From Ureibacillus chungkukjangi (lineage in GTDB: Bacteria > Bacillota > Bacilli > Bacillales_A > Planococcaceae): DNA of 64,000 nt. Made by a program: the position numbers and the translations under genes. Positions 45,686 through 55,080 of the stretch are shown here, piece after piece. The stretch spans positions 1-64,000 of the forward strand of contig NZ_QJTJ01000005.1 of assembly GCF_003217295.1 (NCBI RefSeq), given 5' to 3'. Within the stretch, counting starts at the first letter, position 1. The number at the start of each line of letters is the position of its first letter. Below the pieces are notes generated by a model. It did not search any database, was not told the DNA's origin, and was given only the letters and a program-made list of their open reading frames with translations.

Positions 45686-46180
45686 TTATAATATTTTATA
45701 TAAATAATATTCATTTGTTGGTGCTCCATCAATCATTAGTGAGTGTACCTTTTCACCTTCTAATACAAAGCCCATTTTTCTATATAAATTAAAAGCTCTA
45801 TCGTTTTCCTTGATCACTGTTAGTTCAAGACGAGTGATTCCGTTTTGTTTAGCCCAAATAAATAATTGCTCAAATAATGACTTTCCAATGCCTTTTCCTC
45901 GGAATTCTTCTAGTAAGCCAATAACGATATACGCCCGATGCTGTGTTCGCTTAAGGTTATTCCCAATAGCAGCGATAAACCCGGCAAGTTCTTCTTCAAC
46001 TTCTGCTACTAACATAATCGAACGGTTATCTGCCAGGATTTTTTCTATGAATTTCTCTTGCTGTTCTAGAGTAATCTGTTTTTCACCTGGTTCATAAAGC
46101 ATAAAACCAGACTCATCAATTTTCTTATTTAAATTAAGATAATTTTTTGTATCCTTTAATTCAATCGTACGTATTTTCAT
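45686..46180 (-). CDS. GNAT-family N-acetyltransferase
   Basis: 164 residues, GGGAGG upstream of the ATG. RAYIVIGLLEEFRGKGIGKS has the acetyl-CoA motif R-G-K-G-I-G, with ITRLELTVIKENDRAFNLYR and KMGFVLEG completing the fold. An unassigned acyl acceptor, possibly an amine or a protein N-terminus. Confidence 0.85.
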   Translation of the reverse strand: MKIRTIELKDTKNYLNLNKKIDESGFMLYEPGEKQITLEQQEKFIEKILADNRSIMLVAEVEEELAGFIAAIGNNLKRTQHRAYIVIGLLEEFRGKGIGKSLFEQLFIWAKQNGITRLELTVIKENDRAFNLYRKMGFVLEGEKVHSLMIDGAPTNEYYLYKIL

Positions 46181-46308
46181 GGAAACTACCTCCCTTTATT
46201 TAGATAGTTTACCATATTTATCAAATGAGTCGCTGCTAAATTTTAATGTAGAATTCCTCACTAATATAGTCATACTAATTAGTAATTGATTTAAGGGAGA
46301 GAACTACT

Positions 46309-47094
46309 ATGCGAATTGAATTAGGCTTCGGGTTGGACATTATAGGTGATATTCATGCTTGTTTTGAAGAGTTTATGACATTACTTGATAAATTAGGCTA
46401 TCAAAAAAATAGAGAAGGTCTATATATACATCCAGAAGGACGGAAAATACTATCTTTGGGCGATGTTATGAGTAGAGGACCACAGTCAATTGAATGTATG
46501 CTGTTCTTCTTAAGACATGTGGAAGCAGGCCAAGCTTATATGATTGATAGTAATCATGGATGGAAGATTGCCCGCTGGTTAGAGGGAAGAAAGGTTCAAT
46601 TGAAGCATGGTGATGAAAATGTTCAAAAGGAATTTAAGAATTATGAGTTAAAGCACGGTAAAAAAGAAACTTTAAATTTAAAGGCAAGGCTGAAAACATT
46701 ACTTATGGATGCACCCTCTCACTATATCGTCTCTAATGAAGGTGAAGATCTAGTTGTTTGTGCACATGCAGGTATTAAAGATGAATATATAGGTAATGAA
46801 AATTCAAGAATAAAAGACTTTTGCCGCTATGGAGATGTAGCAGGGATGGATGAAAAGGGAAAGCCAATAAGAAGAGACTGGTTTAAAGAGCATAAAGGAG
46901 ACCTACTAATTTTATGGGGACATGATCCAAAACCTGAGCCACTTTTAATTAACAATACTCTTAATATTGATCAAGGTGTTGTATTTGGAGGCAAGCTTAC
47001 ATGTTTTCGTTTCCCAGAAAGAGAGTTTGTGTTTGTAGAAGCATTGGAAAACTACTCAGGTAAAACTGGAGCAGATAATCCGATTGGAAAATAG
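46309..47094 (+). CDS. PrpE-like metallophosphatase
   Basis: 261 residues, GGGAGAG upstream. DIIGDIHACFEEF supplies metal ligands, SLGDVMSRGPQSIE the second motif, DSNHGWKIARW the third and CAHAGI plus WGHDPKPEP the fourth and fifth. The order and PIRRDW match Bacillus PrpE, a bis(5'-nucleosyl)-tetraphosphatase/protein phosphatase. Two usual residues differ: DRG becomes SRG and GNH becomes SNH, though the Asp, Asn and His metal ligands are kept. Catalytic activity is therefore likely but not assured. Confidence 0.78.
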   Translation: MRIELGFGLDIIGDIHACFEEFMTLLDKLGYQKNREGLYIHPEGRKILSLGDVMSRGPQSIECMLFFLRHVEAGQAYMIDSNHGWKIARWLEGRKVQLKHGDENVQKEFKNYELKHGKKETLNLKARLKTLLMDAPSHYIVSNEGEDLVVCAHAGIKDEYIGNENSRIKDFCRYGDVAGMDEKGKPIRRDWFKEHKGDLLILWGHDPKPEPLLINNTLNIDQGVVFGGKLTCFRFPEREFVFVEALENYSGKTGADNPIGK

Positions 47095-47293
47095 CTTCTT
47101 TATGAAAATGTGGTCATTGTTGCATAGCACGATGACCCATTATGAACTAATAAAGGAAGGAAGAAATATTAAATTTCTTAAATTTGTAGATATTTAATGT
47201 AAAATTTTATAAAATATGTGTAACTTTTAATCTATAATTATGTCAGATTATTATGAAAAGTATATATGTGATACATAGAATAGGGGACTGGGT

Positions 47294-47551
47294 ATGTTAA
47301 AGGATCTATCAAAAGAGCAGTATCAATTCATACTAAAAGAAATACAGCAGTTTTTTTTGAATGAAAGGCAAGAAGAGTTATCTGAATATGAAGTCGAAAA
47401 AATGCTTAAGTTTTTTAATGAAACAATATCACCGATTATTTTCAATACAATTATAAATGATGTATTTAATGCAATTGATAAACAATGCCAAAATTTAGAG
47501 GAAGAGCTATTAAAGCTAAAGCTACCCGGCTTGAGTAAATCATTAAACTAA
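47294..47551 (+). CDS. DUF2164-family protein
   Basis: 85 residues, GGGGA upstream. EIQQFFLNERQEELSEYEVE and KMLKFFNETISPIIFNTIIN follow the DUF2164 pattern (a helical protein with I..YF..E...E and a conserved YN/FN near the middle). The function is unknown. Confidence 0.75.
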   Translation: MLKDLSKEQYQFILKEIQQFFLNERQEELSEYEVEKMLKFFNETISPIIFNTIINDVFNAIDKQCQNLEEELLKLKLPGLSKSLN

Positions 47552-47554
47552 ATT

Positions 47555-47601
47555 AAAAATGTCCTACTAGTATGCAGCTTAACAACTAGTGGGACATTTT
47601 T
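47555..47601. terminator. Terminator between convergent genes
   Basis: AAAAATGTCC(T)ACTAGT / ACTAGTGGGACATTTTT arms with A and T tracts on opposite sides. Confidence 0.75.
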
Positions 47602-47614
47602 AATTTAATAGTTT

Positions 47615-48784
47615 TTAGTCAAAGAAGAATGCTCCGACATAACCAAGCAGAAGAACAAACCCAAAAATTACGAAACTAACCAATGAATTAGTATGCAGCA
47701 TTAATTGTGAGGCAAGCATTGGACCGAAGCTTGCACCAATAAAAAGTATAAAAGCATTAAAAAGAATGGCTGTTCCTCTTTGTGCGGCACTATTTTTATT
47801 TATCAGTGAAATATTTACTGGTACTAGTAATGCTATACAAGCAATGAAAAATAAGCTGAATAGTATAGACAAAATCGGATTAGGGCTAATCGCCATTAAG
47901 AATAATGAAAGCGAAGCCACTAACAAGCTGCACTTAACAGACTGTACTACACCAAATTTTCTCGTTATGTTATTAGCGAAAAGACTTGTTGTAACAGCAA
48001 TTAGACCCGTTGCTCGTACAATAAGTATCTGTTCGTCAGTGAAGTATAAGGGTTTAGCTGCTAGGTATGTCCCCAAAATTGTATACATACCTATTAAAGA
48101 GAATAGCAGCATAAAAGATATAAGGAACGAAATACAAAGAGAACGATTTATAAATAAGTTTTTAATATTTATAAAGTTTGTTAAGATGCTATTTTCATGT
48201 TTAACTCTCGTGTCTTTGGGTAAGTAGACGATAGTAAGGATGGAGGTAACAATATAAAATAGCCCCAGTAGTAAAAATATGTAGTGCCAGCCAAAAGTCT
48301 CTTGGACAAGTGTGGAGAAAACCTGGGCGACTACACTAGCAATCAAAAAAGAAGAAGAAACAAAACCTAAAGCTTTAAGTCTTTTTTCAGCAGGTAAAAC
48401 GTCTGCTATATAGACTAACGAAATGGGAACAAAAGCAGAAGCACCCATAGCTTGTAGGATACGAAGTATGAGAAGTAGCTCATAATTTTCGACAAATCCG
48501 CATAAAATGGTGATGATTGTAAGAAAGGTAATTCCATATACTAAAAACACCTTTCTACCAAATCGATCTGAAAGCGGTCCATAGATTAAGCTTGAAAAGG
48601 CATAGCAAAGGGAAAAGGCACTGCTTAACCAAATAGCTTTCGTTTCATTGATAGAAAACTCAGATATCCAGGTTGCTGTAAGAGGGATTGTAATATACAT
48701 GGACATTAAGATAGTAAGTCCAGCAAAAGTTAATATAAATGTAATTAAAGGGTAGTTAACGGTTTTGAGATTATCATCATTCAT
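47615..48784 (-). CDS. MFS transporter, 12-helix
   Basis: 389 residues, AAAAGGAG upstream of the ATG. Twelve predicted membrane segments. The MFS motif A is GPLSDRFGRKVFLVYG between helices 2 and 3, and a second PAEKRLKALGF loop follows helix 4. The arrangement resembles drug/arabinose-efflux-type transporters (YybF/YwfA class). The substrate is unknown. A strong hairpin lies directly upstream. Confidence 0.85.
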   Translation of the reverse strand: MNDDNLKTVNYPLITFILTFAGLTILMSMYITIPLTATWISEFSINETKAIWLSSAFSLCYAFSSLIYGPLSDRFGRKVFLVYGITFLTIITILCGFVENYELLLILRILQAMGASAFVPISLVYIADVLPAEKRLKALGFVSSSFLIASVVAQVFSTLVQETFGWHYIFLLLGLFYIVTSILTIVYLPKDTRVKHENSILTNFINIKNLFINRSLCISFLISFMLLFSLIGMYTILGTYLAAKPLYFTDEQILIVRATGLIAVTTSLFANNITRKFGVVQSVKCSLLVASLSLFLMAISPNPILSILFSLFFIACIALLVPVNISLINKNSAAQRGTAILFNAFILFIGASFGPMLASQLMLHTNSLVSFVIFGFVLLLGYVGAFFFD

Positions 48785-48813
48785 AAAAAAACTCCTTTTA
48801 GAAAGAATTTAAA

Positions 48814-48847
48814 CCCAGTTAGACAGATTAACTCTTGTCTAACTGGG
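48814..48847 (-). terminator. Terminator between the Spo0E-like gene and the MFS gene
   Basis: CCCAGTTAGACA / TGTCTAACTGGG, twelve-base perfect arms around a ten-base loop. It ends the upstream minus-strand microprotein unit or attenuates the transporter. Confidence 0.65.
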
Positions 48848-48902
48848 CTCATAATCGGATAGATATTGTATTGTATTATTAATAAAAATTCCTCCTTAAC
48901 CC

Positions 48903-49067
48903 TTAAGCTACTTTATGACTGTATATATTAAGCAATGCATCGAGTTCCTGACTACAGGTTACAGTTTCTGGATGTGTGAAACCTAAATTATTAGCTTTCT
49001 TATACATATCTTTTCTTTTCATCTCAATTAGTAGCTTTAAAATTTGTCTGTAAAATTTACTTCTCAT
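48903..49067 (-). CDS. Spo0E-family aspartyl-phosphate phosphatase
   Basis: 54 residues starting MRSKFYRQILKLLIEMKRKD. The HPETVTCSQELDALLNIY segment has the S-Q-E-L-D signature (residues 39-43) of Spo0E-like phosphatases. These remove phosphate from Spo0A~P and delay sporulation. The length and helix-hairpin-helix layout fit the family. GGGGA lies about nine bases upstream of the ATG. Confidence 0.85.
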   Translation of the reverse strand: MRSKFYRQILKLLIEMKRKDMYKKANNLGFTHPETVTCSQELDALLNIYSHKVA

Positions 49068-49242
49068 TCAAGTAATCCCCCATGGTTTAGTATTATATTA
49101 ATTGCTTAATATAATTTGTTAACTTTAGTAATTGTATATTACTTCTTTTGAAAATTATGTCGGTTCGTGGTTGATAAATGAAAATTCACATTTTTGTCAC
49201 ATTTAGCATTAATATTCTATAATCGTTTTCTTCAACTCTGAT

Positions 49243-49434
49243 GTGTTTAAGCTTTTAATTCTGCGTAAATCTAGTAACCACCTGATAGATAGTGATGAAT
49301 TAAATATTCAAGACTTGTTTTTTATGGAAGTAGAAAGTCAATTTATTTTGTCAAAAAGACTCTTTTTAAAGTCGACAAAAACTCGAAAAATGACGATTTT
49401 TTTAGAAAAGAATGGGTTGAAATTTGAAAAATAA
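49243..49434 (+). CDS. Doubtful small ORF
   Basis: 63 residues from GTG 49243 (FKLLILRKSSNHLIDSDELN, then FFMEVESQFILSKRL). No ribosome binding site was seen. The amino-acid composition is plausible, but no family is recognised and flanking DNA is featureless. It may be a relic or a chance frame. Confidence 0.25.
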   Translation: MFKLLILRKSSNHLIDSDELNIQDLFFMEVESQFILSKRLFLKSTKTRKMTIFLEKNGLKFEK

Positions 49435-49712
49435 GCGCGAGTTAAATAGTTTGAAAATTTAAAATTTTTAAAGCTGTTAATTATATTGATATACCTATTT
49501 TGTACGCAAAATTAAGCTTTTCATTTACTTTTTCCTATTGTTAGAAGAAATTAGTTTATATTTATTAAATAAATTTAAAGAGATTATAGAAAATGTATAA
49601 AATAGTATACAAAGACTGTACTAAAATATTTTAATTGATAGGAAATTAATTTACAATATTTTTCTTTTTTAATATACTTATGGAGATTTTAATGAGAGAA
49701 GGTTGAACTATA
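49435..49712. other. AT-rich gap, no gene seen
   Basis: About 280 bases of low-complexity AT-rich sequence without supported ORFs or hairpins. Confidence 0.5.
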
Positions 49713-50144
49713 GTGCAAACAATTCGAGTAATTACACAAGAACAATTAGACCAAGCATTCGAAATTCGTAAAGAGGTATTTGTTATAGAGCAAGAAGTTC
49801 CTTTAGAGGATGAATTTGATCAATTTGATCAGCTAGATAGTAATTGTAAGCATATTCTTATAATGGATACAGACAAGTGTGTAGGAACAGCGAGGCTTAG
49901 AGAGGTAGACGGAACTGGAAAGCTCGAAAGAATCTGTGTTTTAGAGCCATTTCGTAAGCTGGGGCTTGGAAAAGTAATTGTTCGTGAATTAGAGGAAATT
50001 GCAAAAGAAAAAGGATTAAATAGAGTGAAATTACATGGACAAACACATGCAGAAGCTTTTTATAAAAATCTAGGTTATGAAACTTCATCGGACGTCTTTA
50101 TGGAGGATGGTATCCCACATGTTCTAATGACTAAAAAGATATAA
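49713..50144 (+). CDS. GNAT-family N-acetyltransferase (YjcF/ElaA-like)
   Basis: 143 residues from GTG 49713. The N-terminal FEIRKEVFVIEQEVPLEDEF is the hallmark of the ElaA/YjcF subgroup. CVGTARLREVDGTGKLERI, EPFRKLGLGKVIVRELE (acetyl-CoA loop) and VKLHGQTHAEAFYKNLGY follow. The substrate is unknown. The next gene starts 34 bases downstream in the same direction. Confidence 0.85.
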   Translation: MQTIRVITQEQLDQAFEIRKEVFVIEQEVPLEDEFDQFDQLDSNCKHILIMDTDKCVGTARLREVDGTGKLERICVLEPFRKLGLGKVIVRELEEIAKEKGLNRVKLHGQTHAEAFYKNLGYETSSDVFMEDGIPHVLMTKKI

Positions 50145-50177
50145 TTCTTTTGACATTTGAAATAGCGGAGGATATAT

Positions 50178-50648
50178 ATGAAATCTTGGACGAAGGATAT
50201 TGTGATTGAAGTTCCTATTGAACAGGTATGGAATTTGTTAAATGGAAGCTTAGAAGATATGCAAAAAATAATGCCTGCTGTTGTAGCGCATGAGCCTGTT
50301 AAATTGACAGATGAAAAAATAGGAAGTATTTACCTTCAGAGGTACCGTGAAGGTAATCGCGAACAAGAATATGAAGTACAAACATTAGATTATATTAATG
50401 ACGATTTTTTTAAAAAACTAAAGGTTGGCTTTACTTTAGCCAAGTTGTTCAAAATTACAGCAGAATATGAGTTAAAGAGTATTGAAACCAACAAAACAAA
50501 TTTTAGATATACAACGACAAATACCCCTTTAAAATGGTTTTTAAAGCCACTAGTGAAATTTGCTTCTGACAAGGTAGTCGTTCAATTTGTTGAACGTGTA
50601 AAAAAGGAAGCAGAGCAACAAGCATTACAATCAAGCGGACAGCTTTAA
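50178..50648 (+). CDS. SRPBCC-family protein
   Basis: 156 residues, GGAGG upstream of the ATG. KDIVIEVPIEQVWNLLNG is the first strand-helix of a START/polyketide-cyclase-like fold, and the middle is a run of beta strands (YLQRYREGNREQEYEVQ). The C-terminal helix is KFASDKVVVQFVERVKKEAE. It probably binds a hydrophobic ligand. It may be cotranscribed with the preceding acetyltransferase gene. Confidence 0.75.
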   Translation: MKSWTKDIVIEVPIEQVWNLLNGSLEDMQKIMPAVVAHEPVKLTDEKIGSIYLQRYREGNREQEYEVQTLDYINDDFFKKLKVGFTLAKLFKITAEYELKSIETNKTNFRYTTTNTPLKWFLKPLVKFASDKVVVQFVERVKKEAEQQALQSSGQL

Positions 50649-50666
50649 AAACTGTCCGCTCTTTTT
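50634..50666 (+). terminator. Terminator overlapping the SRPBCC gene end
   Basis: AGCGGACAG / CTGTCCGCT arms; the left arm lies in the last codons of the gene, and TTTTTC follows. Confidence 0.8.
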
Positions 50667-50847
50667 CATTTTAGGAGCATTACCTTACCAATAGTTTCTC
50701 CAATTTCTCCGTTAAAACAAATATTTCCTCAATTCGTAAAAAGAATTTTAAAAGTTTAAATCTCATTTTAATAAAAAATAATAATTTTAAATTCATATGT
50801 TTGTTAGTTTTGGACAAACTAAAGGGTACAACAAGAGAGGTGTTGTT

Positions 50848-52371
50848 ATGATTATTGAAAGGTCTTCAAATTGGCGAGAGGACTTTATTGAACGCTTTGA
50901 GCAAGATGGTCCATGGGATAGCTGGACACTTTATAACATGAGCTATGAGATAGAAAAGATGAACTTAATACCTGAATTTTCAGGCCTACAGGCACCAAAA
51001 TTTTTAACAAATATACAATTGCTCCCACATCAGGTAGAGGCTGCGCAAACCGTAATTGAAAAAATGAATGGAAAAGCAATTTTGGCTGATGAAGTAGGGT
51101 TAGGTAAAACGATAGAAGCAGGGCTAATTATGAAGGAGTATATGATTCGCGGAATCGTAAAAAAAGTCCTCATATTAGTGCCGGCATCCTTACAAAATCA
51201 ATGGGTAACAGAGTTAAATATACGATTTTTTATACCAGCCATAGCTTATAGAAAGAACACGCCTATTGAGAGCTACGATGTAGTTGTAATGAGTATGGAT
51301 ACGGCCAAAAAGAGCCCGCATCGAGAGAAAATCTATGAACAAGACTATGACATGATTATTATTGACGAGGCTCATAAACTGAAAAACCATAAAACACAAA
51401 TTTATGAGTTCGTACAAAGCTTAAAAAAGAAGTTTTGCTTATTATTAACGGCTACACCGATACAAAACGATATATTTGAAATTTTTTATCTTGTGTCATT
51501 ATTAAAGCCGGGCCACCTAGGTAATTACGAGACATTCCAGGCTTCATTTGCAGCTACTAAAAACTCCATTGATGGGGAAAGGTATTTAAAGGAACTCGTA
51601 AATCAAGTGATGGTAAGGAATCGAAGACAGGATACCGGCATTGAATGGACAACGCGTAAGGTTGAAACTATTCCGATTCAATACACTCCTGAAGAGAGAG
51701 AGGTGTATGACATGATTAGTGAATTGAAAAACGTGTCATCCGTCTTTTCTAGCTCCTTTACTATGGTAACTCTACTTAAGGAGATGTGTAGCAGTAAGGA
51801 AGCAACATTCTTAACGTTAAATAAAATGCTGCAAAAAAGTATCACAAAAGAAGAACATGATTATATAGAAGAAATACTAGCAAAGCTCATAAAGCTAGAA
51901 ATCAATTCGAAGGCTGAAAAAGTCATTGAAATTATAGAAAAGGCAAATGATAAGGTGATTATTTTTACCGAGTACCGCGCTACACAGGCATACCTCCAAT
52001 GGTATCTCTATACTAAAGGCATTACGAGTGTATTATTTAACGGGAAGTTTAGTAAAAGTAAAAGAGATTGGGTAAAGCAATTATTCCGTCAACGAGACCA
52101 AGTCCTAATTGCAACTGAATCTGGTGGTGAAGGGATCAACCTTCAATTTTGTCATCATGTTATCAATTATGACTTACCATGGAATCCTATGAAGCTTGAA
52201 CAACGAATTGGACGTGTGCATCGTTTAGGACAAGAAGAAGATGTGCATGTATATAATTTAGCCATTGAAAATACCATTGAGCAAAAGATATTGGATTTAC
52301 TAGAAAGTAAAATTGACGTCTTTGAGAAAGTTGTAGGAGAATTGGATGATATTTTAACTAGGAAAGCTTAA
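50848..52371 (+). CDS. yqhH: SNF2-family helicase (YqhH)
   Basis: 507 residues from ATG 50848 (MIIERSSNWREDF), preceded by AGAGAGGTG; the frame is open further upstream without a site. Helicase motif I is ILADEVGLGKTIEAGL, motif II IIIDEAHKLKNH and motif III LLLTATPIQND. The C-terminal RecA lobe has VIIFTEYRATQAYL and GGEGINLQFCHHVINYDLPW, ending QRIGRVHRLGQ. It is a SWI2/SNF2 translocase of RapA-like type. It is followed by yqhG as in B. subtilis. Confidence 0.92.
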   Translation: MIIERSSNWREDFIERFEQDGPWDSWTLYNMSYEIEKMNLIPEFSGLQAPKFLTNIQLLPHQVEAAQTVIEKMNGKAILADEVGLGKTIEAGLIMKEYMIRGIVKKVLILVPASLQNQWVTELNIRFFIPAIAYRKNTPIESYDVVVMSMDTAKKSPHREKIYEQDYDMIIIDEAHKLKNHKTQIYEFVQSLKKKFCLLLTATPIQNDIFEIFYLVSLLKPGHLGNYETFQASFAATKNSIDGERYLKELVNQVMVRNRRQDTGIEWTTRKVETIPIQYTPEEREVYDMISELKNVSSVFSSSFTMVTLLKEMCSSKEATFLTLNKMLQKSITKEEHDYIEEILAKLIKLEINSKAEKVIEIIEKANDKVIIFTEYRATQAYLQWYLYTKGITSVLFNGKFSKSKRDWVKQLFRQRDQVLIATESGGEGINLQFCHHVINYDLPWNPMKLEQRIGRVHRLGQEEDVHVYNLAIENTIEQKILDLLESKIDVFEKVVGELDDILTRKA

Positions 52372-52434
52372 TTTTTGTAAATTCGAAATGAAATAAAGTT
52401 GATAGTGTAATGAACAAAAGGAGGAAGCATAAGG

Positions 52435-53208
52435 ATGTATGCAGAACAAGTTCATGACTATTTAAAAACGTTTTTTAAAGAAACCGATTGTGAGATTGTA
52501 TCAGACGAGGGACATATGCTTTCAGTACAATTAACAATTGATATGGACAAAAGAATTATGAATCGTCCATTTTATTGGCAGTATATCGAAGCAACGAATA
52601 GTCCAGCAAATCCAGCTCGGTTGAATTTAATAACAGATCGTACAAAAATCCAAAATCAGTTTTTAGGAGAAATTATCCACTTTGGATCTGGTAGACTACA
52701 TCAAATATTTAAATCCACGAAAGAATTAGGTTCCTTTGTACGTATGTATCAGCATGGAAATGAAGGAAGTAAAATGCTAACTCCATACTTCTGTGTTAAT
52801 TACAAGGTATCCTATTATTGCGACCAAACTAAGGAAGTGCTTTACTCTTTAGGAATTAACTTAATCAATGGTGAAATAGAAGATAATTTCCATGAATTTG
52901 TTACTAAGCTTGCGCTTAAGCCAACTATTCCAGAAAAAAGTTTTTGTCTGCAATATATTATAAAACCCAAAAGAGCCCTTGAACGTCTGGATTCCATGAT
53001 TCAAAATATTATTCAAAATGATGACCATTCATGGGCGGAAGAAGCAAAAAAACGATGGGATAAAGAGCTGGAGGTCCTCGACTATTTCTATGAGGGAGTA
53101 GAAGAAAAACCAGAAAGCTATGAAATCGAAAAAAAGGGACTAGAAGAAAGATTTAACCCCCGCATAAAAGTAGAAATCATTAATGGTGGTTTGTTTTTCT
53201 TACAATAA
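52435..53208 (+). CDS. yqhG: YqhG-family protein
   Basis: 257 residues, AAAGGAGG upstream. The opening QVHDYLKTFFKETDCEIVSD and RPFYWQYIEATNSPANPARL are characteristic of YqhG, always found beside the YqhH helicase in Bacillales. The protein is soluble, and its function is unknown. Spacing of 63 bases from yqhH with no terminator suggests cotranscription and a joint role. Confidence 0.9.
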   Translation: MYAEQVHDYLKTFFKETDCEIVSDEGHMLSVQLTIDMDKRIMNRPFYWQYIEATNSPANPARLNLITDRTKIQNQFLGEIIHFGSGRLHQIFKSTKELGSFVRMYQHGNEGSKMLTPYFCVNYKVSYYCDQTKEVLYSLGINLINGEIEDNFHEFVTKLALKPTIPEKSFCLQYIIKPKRALERLDSMIQNIIQNDDHSWAEEAKKRWDKELEVLDYFYEGVEEKPESYEIEKKGLEERFNPRIKVEIINGGLFFLQ

Positions 53209-53226
53209 AGGGAAATTAAACTTCTT

Positions 53227-53257
53227 AAATGCTCAAGTATTTTTTGAGCATTTTATT
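53227..53257 (+). terminator. Terminator after yqhG
   Basis: AAATGCTCAA / TTGAGCATTT arms followed by TATTA. Confidence 0.65.
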
Positions 53258-53357
53258 ATGTGAAAAAACGATATTTAATTGTGCTTAAAGTGAATAGAAA
53301 TCAGTCTGAATGGGATAACTTGATAGAAAAGAGCATCTTAGAAGGAGAAAACTTATC

Positions 53358-54188
53358 ATGCGTAAAAATTACATCTATGCCATATTATCTATTGCATTAG
53401 TTATAGGTATTGTCGGATATTTTGCAATTGATACGACAGAACAAGCGCCTGTTGAGGACAAAGAACAATTAACAGCAACTGGTGTCTATTGGTCGTATAC
53501 AGGTGAAACAGGACCTGAACAATGGATGAATGTGAATTCAAATTATGAAGCATGTGGGAGAGGTGAGCTTCAATCTCCTATTAATATTGAAATAAAAGAA
53601 ACTGCAGATCAACAAGAGGCTGTAAAATTAGCAGAACAAATTTCACTTAACTATGACCAGGCGATTTTTGCAGTAGAAAATAATGGTCATACAATTGAAG
53701 CTAATTCGACAACCCTTGAAAACTCGTTATTAATAAATGATAAAGAATACAAGCTTACAGGTATTCATTTCCATTCACCAAGTGAGCATCAGTTAAATGG
53801 ACAATATTTTGATATGGAGGCTCATCTGTACCATGAGTCAGAGGAAGGAAAATTAGCTGTTATTGGATTATTCATTCAAAGTGGGGAAGAAAATCAAATA
53901 TTAGCAGAAATGTGGGACGAAATACCAACAGACGGTAAAGAAGCAGCGAAAATATTAAAAAATCCTGTTGATTTACAGCTACTATTACCAGAACAGAAAA
54001 GTGTTTACCAATATGTTGGTTCTTTAACAGCTCCTCCTTGTACAGAAGGTGTAAATTGGTTTATTTTAGAGCAGCCTATAGAGATGTCAGACAAGCAAAT
54101 CAACCGATTCAGCTCCATATTCCTACAAAACAACCGACCAATCCAAGAGTTAAATGGACGAGATGTTTATAAATTTAATCTAAACTAA
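53358..54188 (+). CDS. Alpha-type carbonic anhydrase, exported
   Basis: 276 residues, GAAGGAG upstream. N-terminal hydrophobic segment (~6-23) is a signal peptide or anchor. The alpha-CA domain starts at GVYWSYTGETGPEQWMNVN. Zinc ligands are H137 and H139 in GIHFHSPSEH, and H156 in EAHLYHE. QSPINI and TAPPCTEGVNWFIL are the other signatures; C66 and the Cys in PPC probably form a disulfide. It hydrates CO2 outside the cytoplasm. It is monocistronic. Confidence 0.93.
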   Translation: MRKNYIYAILSIALVIGIVGYFAIDTTEQAPVEDKEQLTATGVYWSYTGETGPEQWMNVNSNYEACGRGELQSPINIEIKETADQQEAVKLAEQISLNYDQAIFAVENNGHTIEANSTTLENSLLINDKEYKLTGIHFHSPSEHQLNGQYFDMEAHLYHESEEGKLAVIGLFIQSGEENQILAEMWDEIPTDGKEAAKILKNPVDLQLLLPEQKSVYQYVGSLTAPPCTEGVNWFILEQPIEMSDKQINRFSSIFLQNNRPIQELNGRDVYKFNLN

Positions 54189-54190
54189 AT

Positions 54191-54228
54191 AAAAACGCGA
54201 TTGGGCTAAAATTCCTAATCGCGTTTTT
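54191..54228. terminator. Bidirectional terminator between convergent genes
   Basis: AAAAACGCGATT / AATCGCGTTTTT arms, two bases after the carbonic anhydrase stop and five bases from the stop of the CBS gene. Confidence 0.85.
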
Positions 54229-54232
54229 AAAA

Positions 54233-54880
54233 TTATTTTTTGTTTTTGTCTTTATTAAATGTTTCGACATCGATTAAACGGGCACCAACCTTATGCAGGA
54301 TATCTTCAATTTCCTTGATTGCTGCCTCGTGAGCATCTTTACCAAGAGTTAGAATGACTCTTCTTAAGTACCAATTATCATCATCAAGTGTAAAAACACT
54401 ATGAACAGAAGTTTTTTTCTTTACAAGGGTTAGGACTTTTGCCAATATTCCTTCTGTATCGGGCAATGCAATGGTTAATGCGTAGCTTCCCGTTTTGTAG
54501 CCCCATGCCTCTTCAAGTAATTCAAATACCTTTGAATGTGTAAGAATACCTGTAAAATTTTCTTCCTCATCGACAACAGCAAGATAAGGAAGCCTTTTGA
54601 TTGAAAAAAAGCTTTCAAAAAATGAGCTTTCTTCAGAGATTGTTCCATCCTGATCACGTGCCAGCTCAATGATCGGAATTTCTTCCTTTTCATGCTCTAG
54701 CATATGCTCAAGAATTGATACTTTATAAGCGTTTCCGATAAATTTTTGTCCGCTATTATCCAATATTGGAATACAGCGGTAACCTGATTCTTTGAGCTTT
54801 TTAAGTACCTGTGCTGTTGTTTCGGACTCTTTACACCAAACAACGTCATTTTTCTTCAATAATCTTTGTTTAATAATCAT
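54233..54880 (-). CDS. CBS-ACT protein, cyclic-di-AMP-binding CbpA-like
   Basis: 215 residues. Two CBS motifs (about 10-65 and 75-125, e.g. KESGYRCIPILDNSGQKFIG and LPYLAVVDEEENFTGILTH) are followed by an ACT domain (~133-205; YALTIALPDTEGILAKVLTL). The same arrangement occurs in Listeria CbpA, a cyclic-di-AMP receptor. It is cytoplasmic. Ligand binding is inferred from architecture only. Confidence 0.75.
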   Translation of the reverse strand: MIIKQRLLKKNDVVWCKESETTAQVLKKLKESGYRCIPILDNSGQKFIGNAYKVSILEHMLEHEKEEIPIIELARDQDGTISEESSFFESFFSIKRLPYLAVVDEEENFTGILTHSKVFELLEEAWGYKTGSYALTIALPDTEGILAKVLTLVKKKTSVHSVFTLDDDNWYLRRVILTLGKDAHEAAIKEIEDILHKVGARLIDVETFNKDKNKK

Positions 54881-55080
54881 TTTGTTCGTCCCTTCTAATT
54901 ACAAAACTCAATACAAGCAAGCAAGATAGAGATTTGGGCAAATGAGTTTCATTATATTTTATAATATGAATAGCCTTTTGGAGATATACATAAACAAGGT
55001 ATAAATAAATAAGAATTGTAAAAGATAAATGGACACAATATTGAAGGTTGTGTACAAAAAAATATTTATAGGAGGGGAAC

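Noticed and set aside
47766-48227. 153-codon plus-strand ORF inside the MFS gene
   Set aside because: It is antisense to the 12-helix transporter; the composition is explained by the complement of membrane codons.
48903-49067. Spo0E-like gene considered as noise because of its small size
   Set aside because: The rejection was dropped: SQELD signature, length and ribosome binding site fit the family, so it is listed as a gene.
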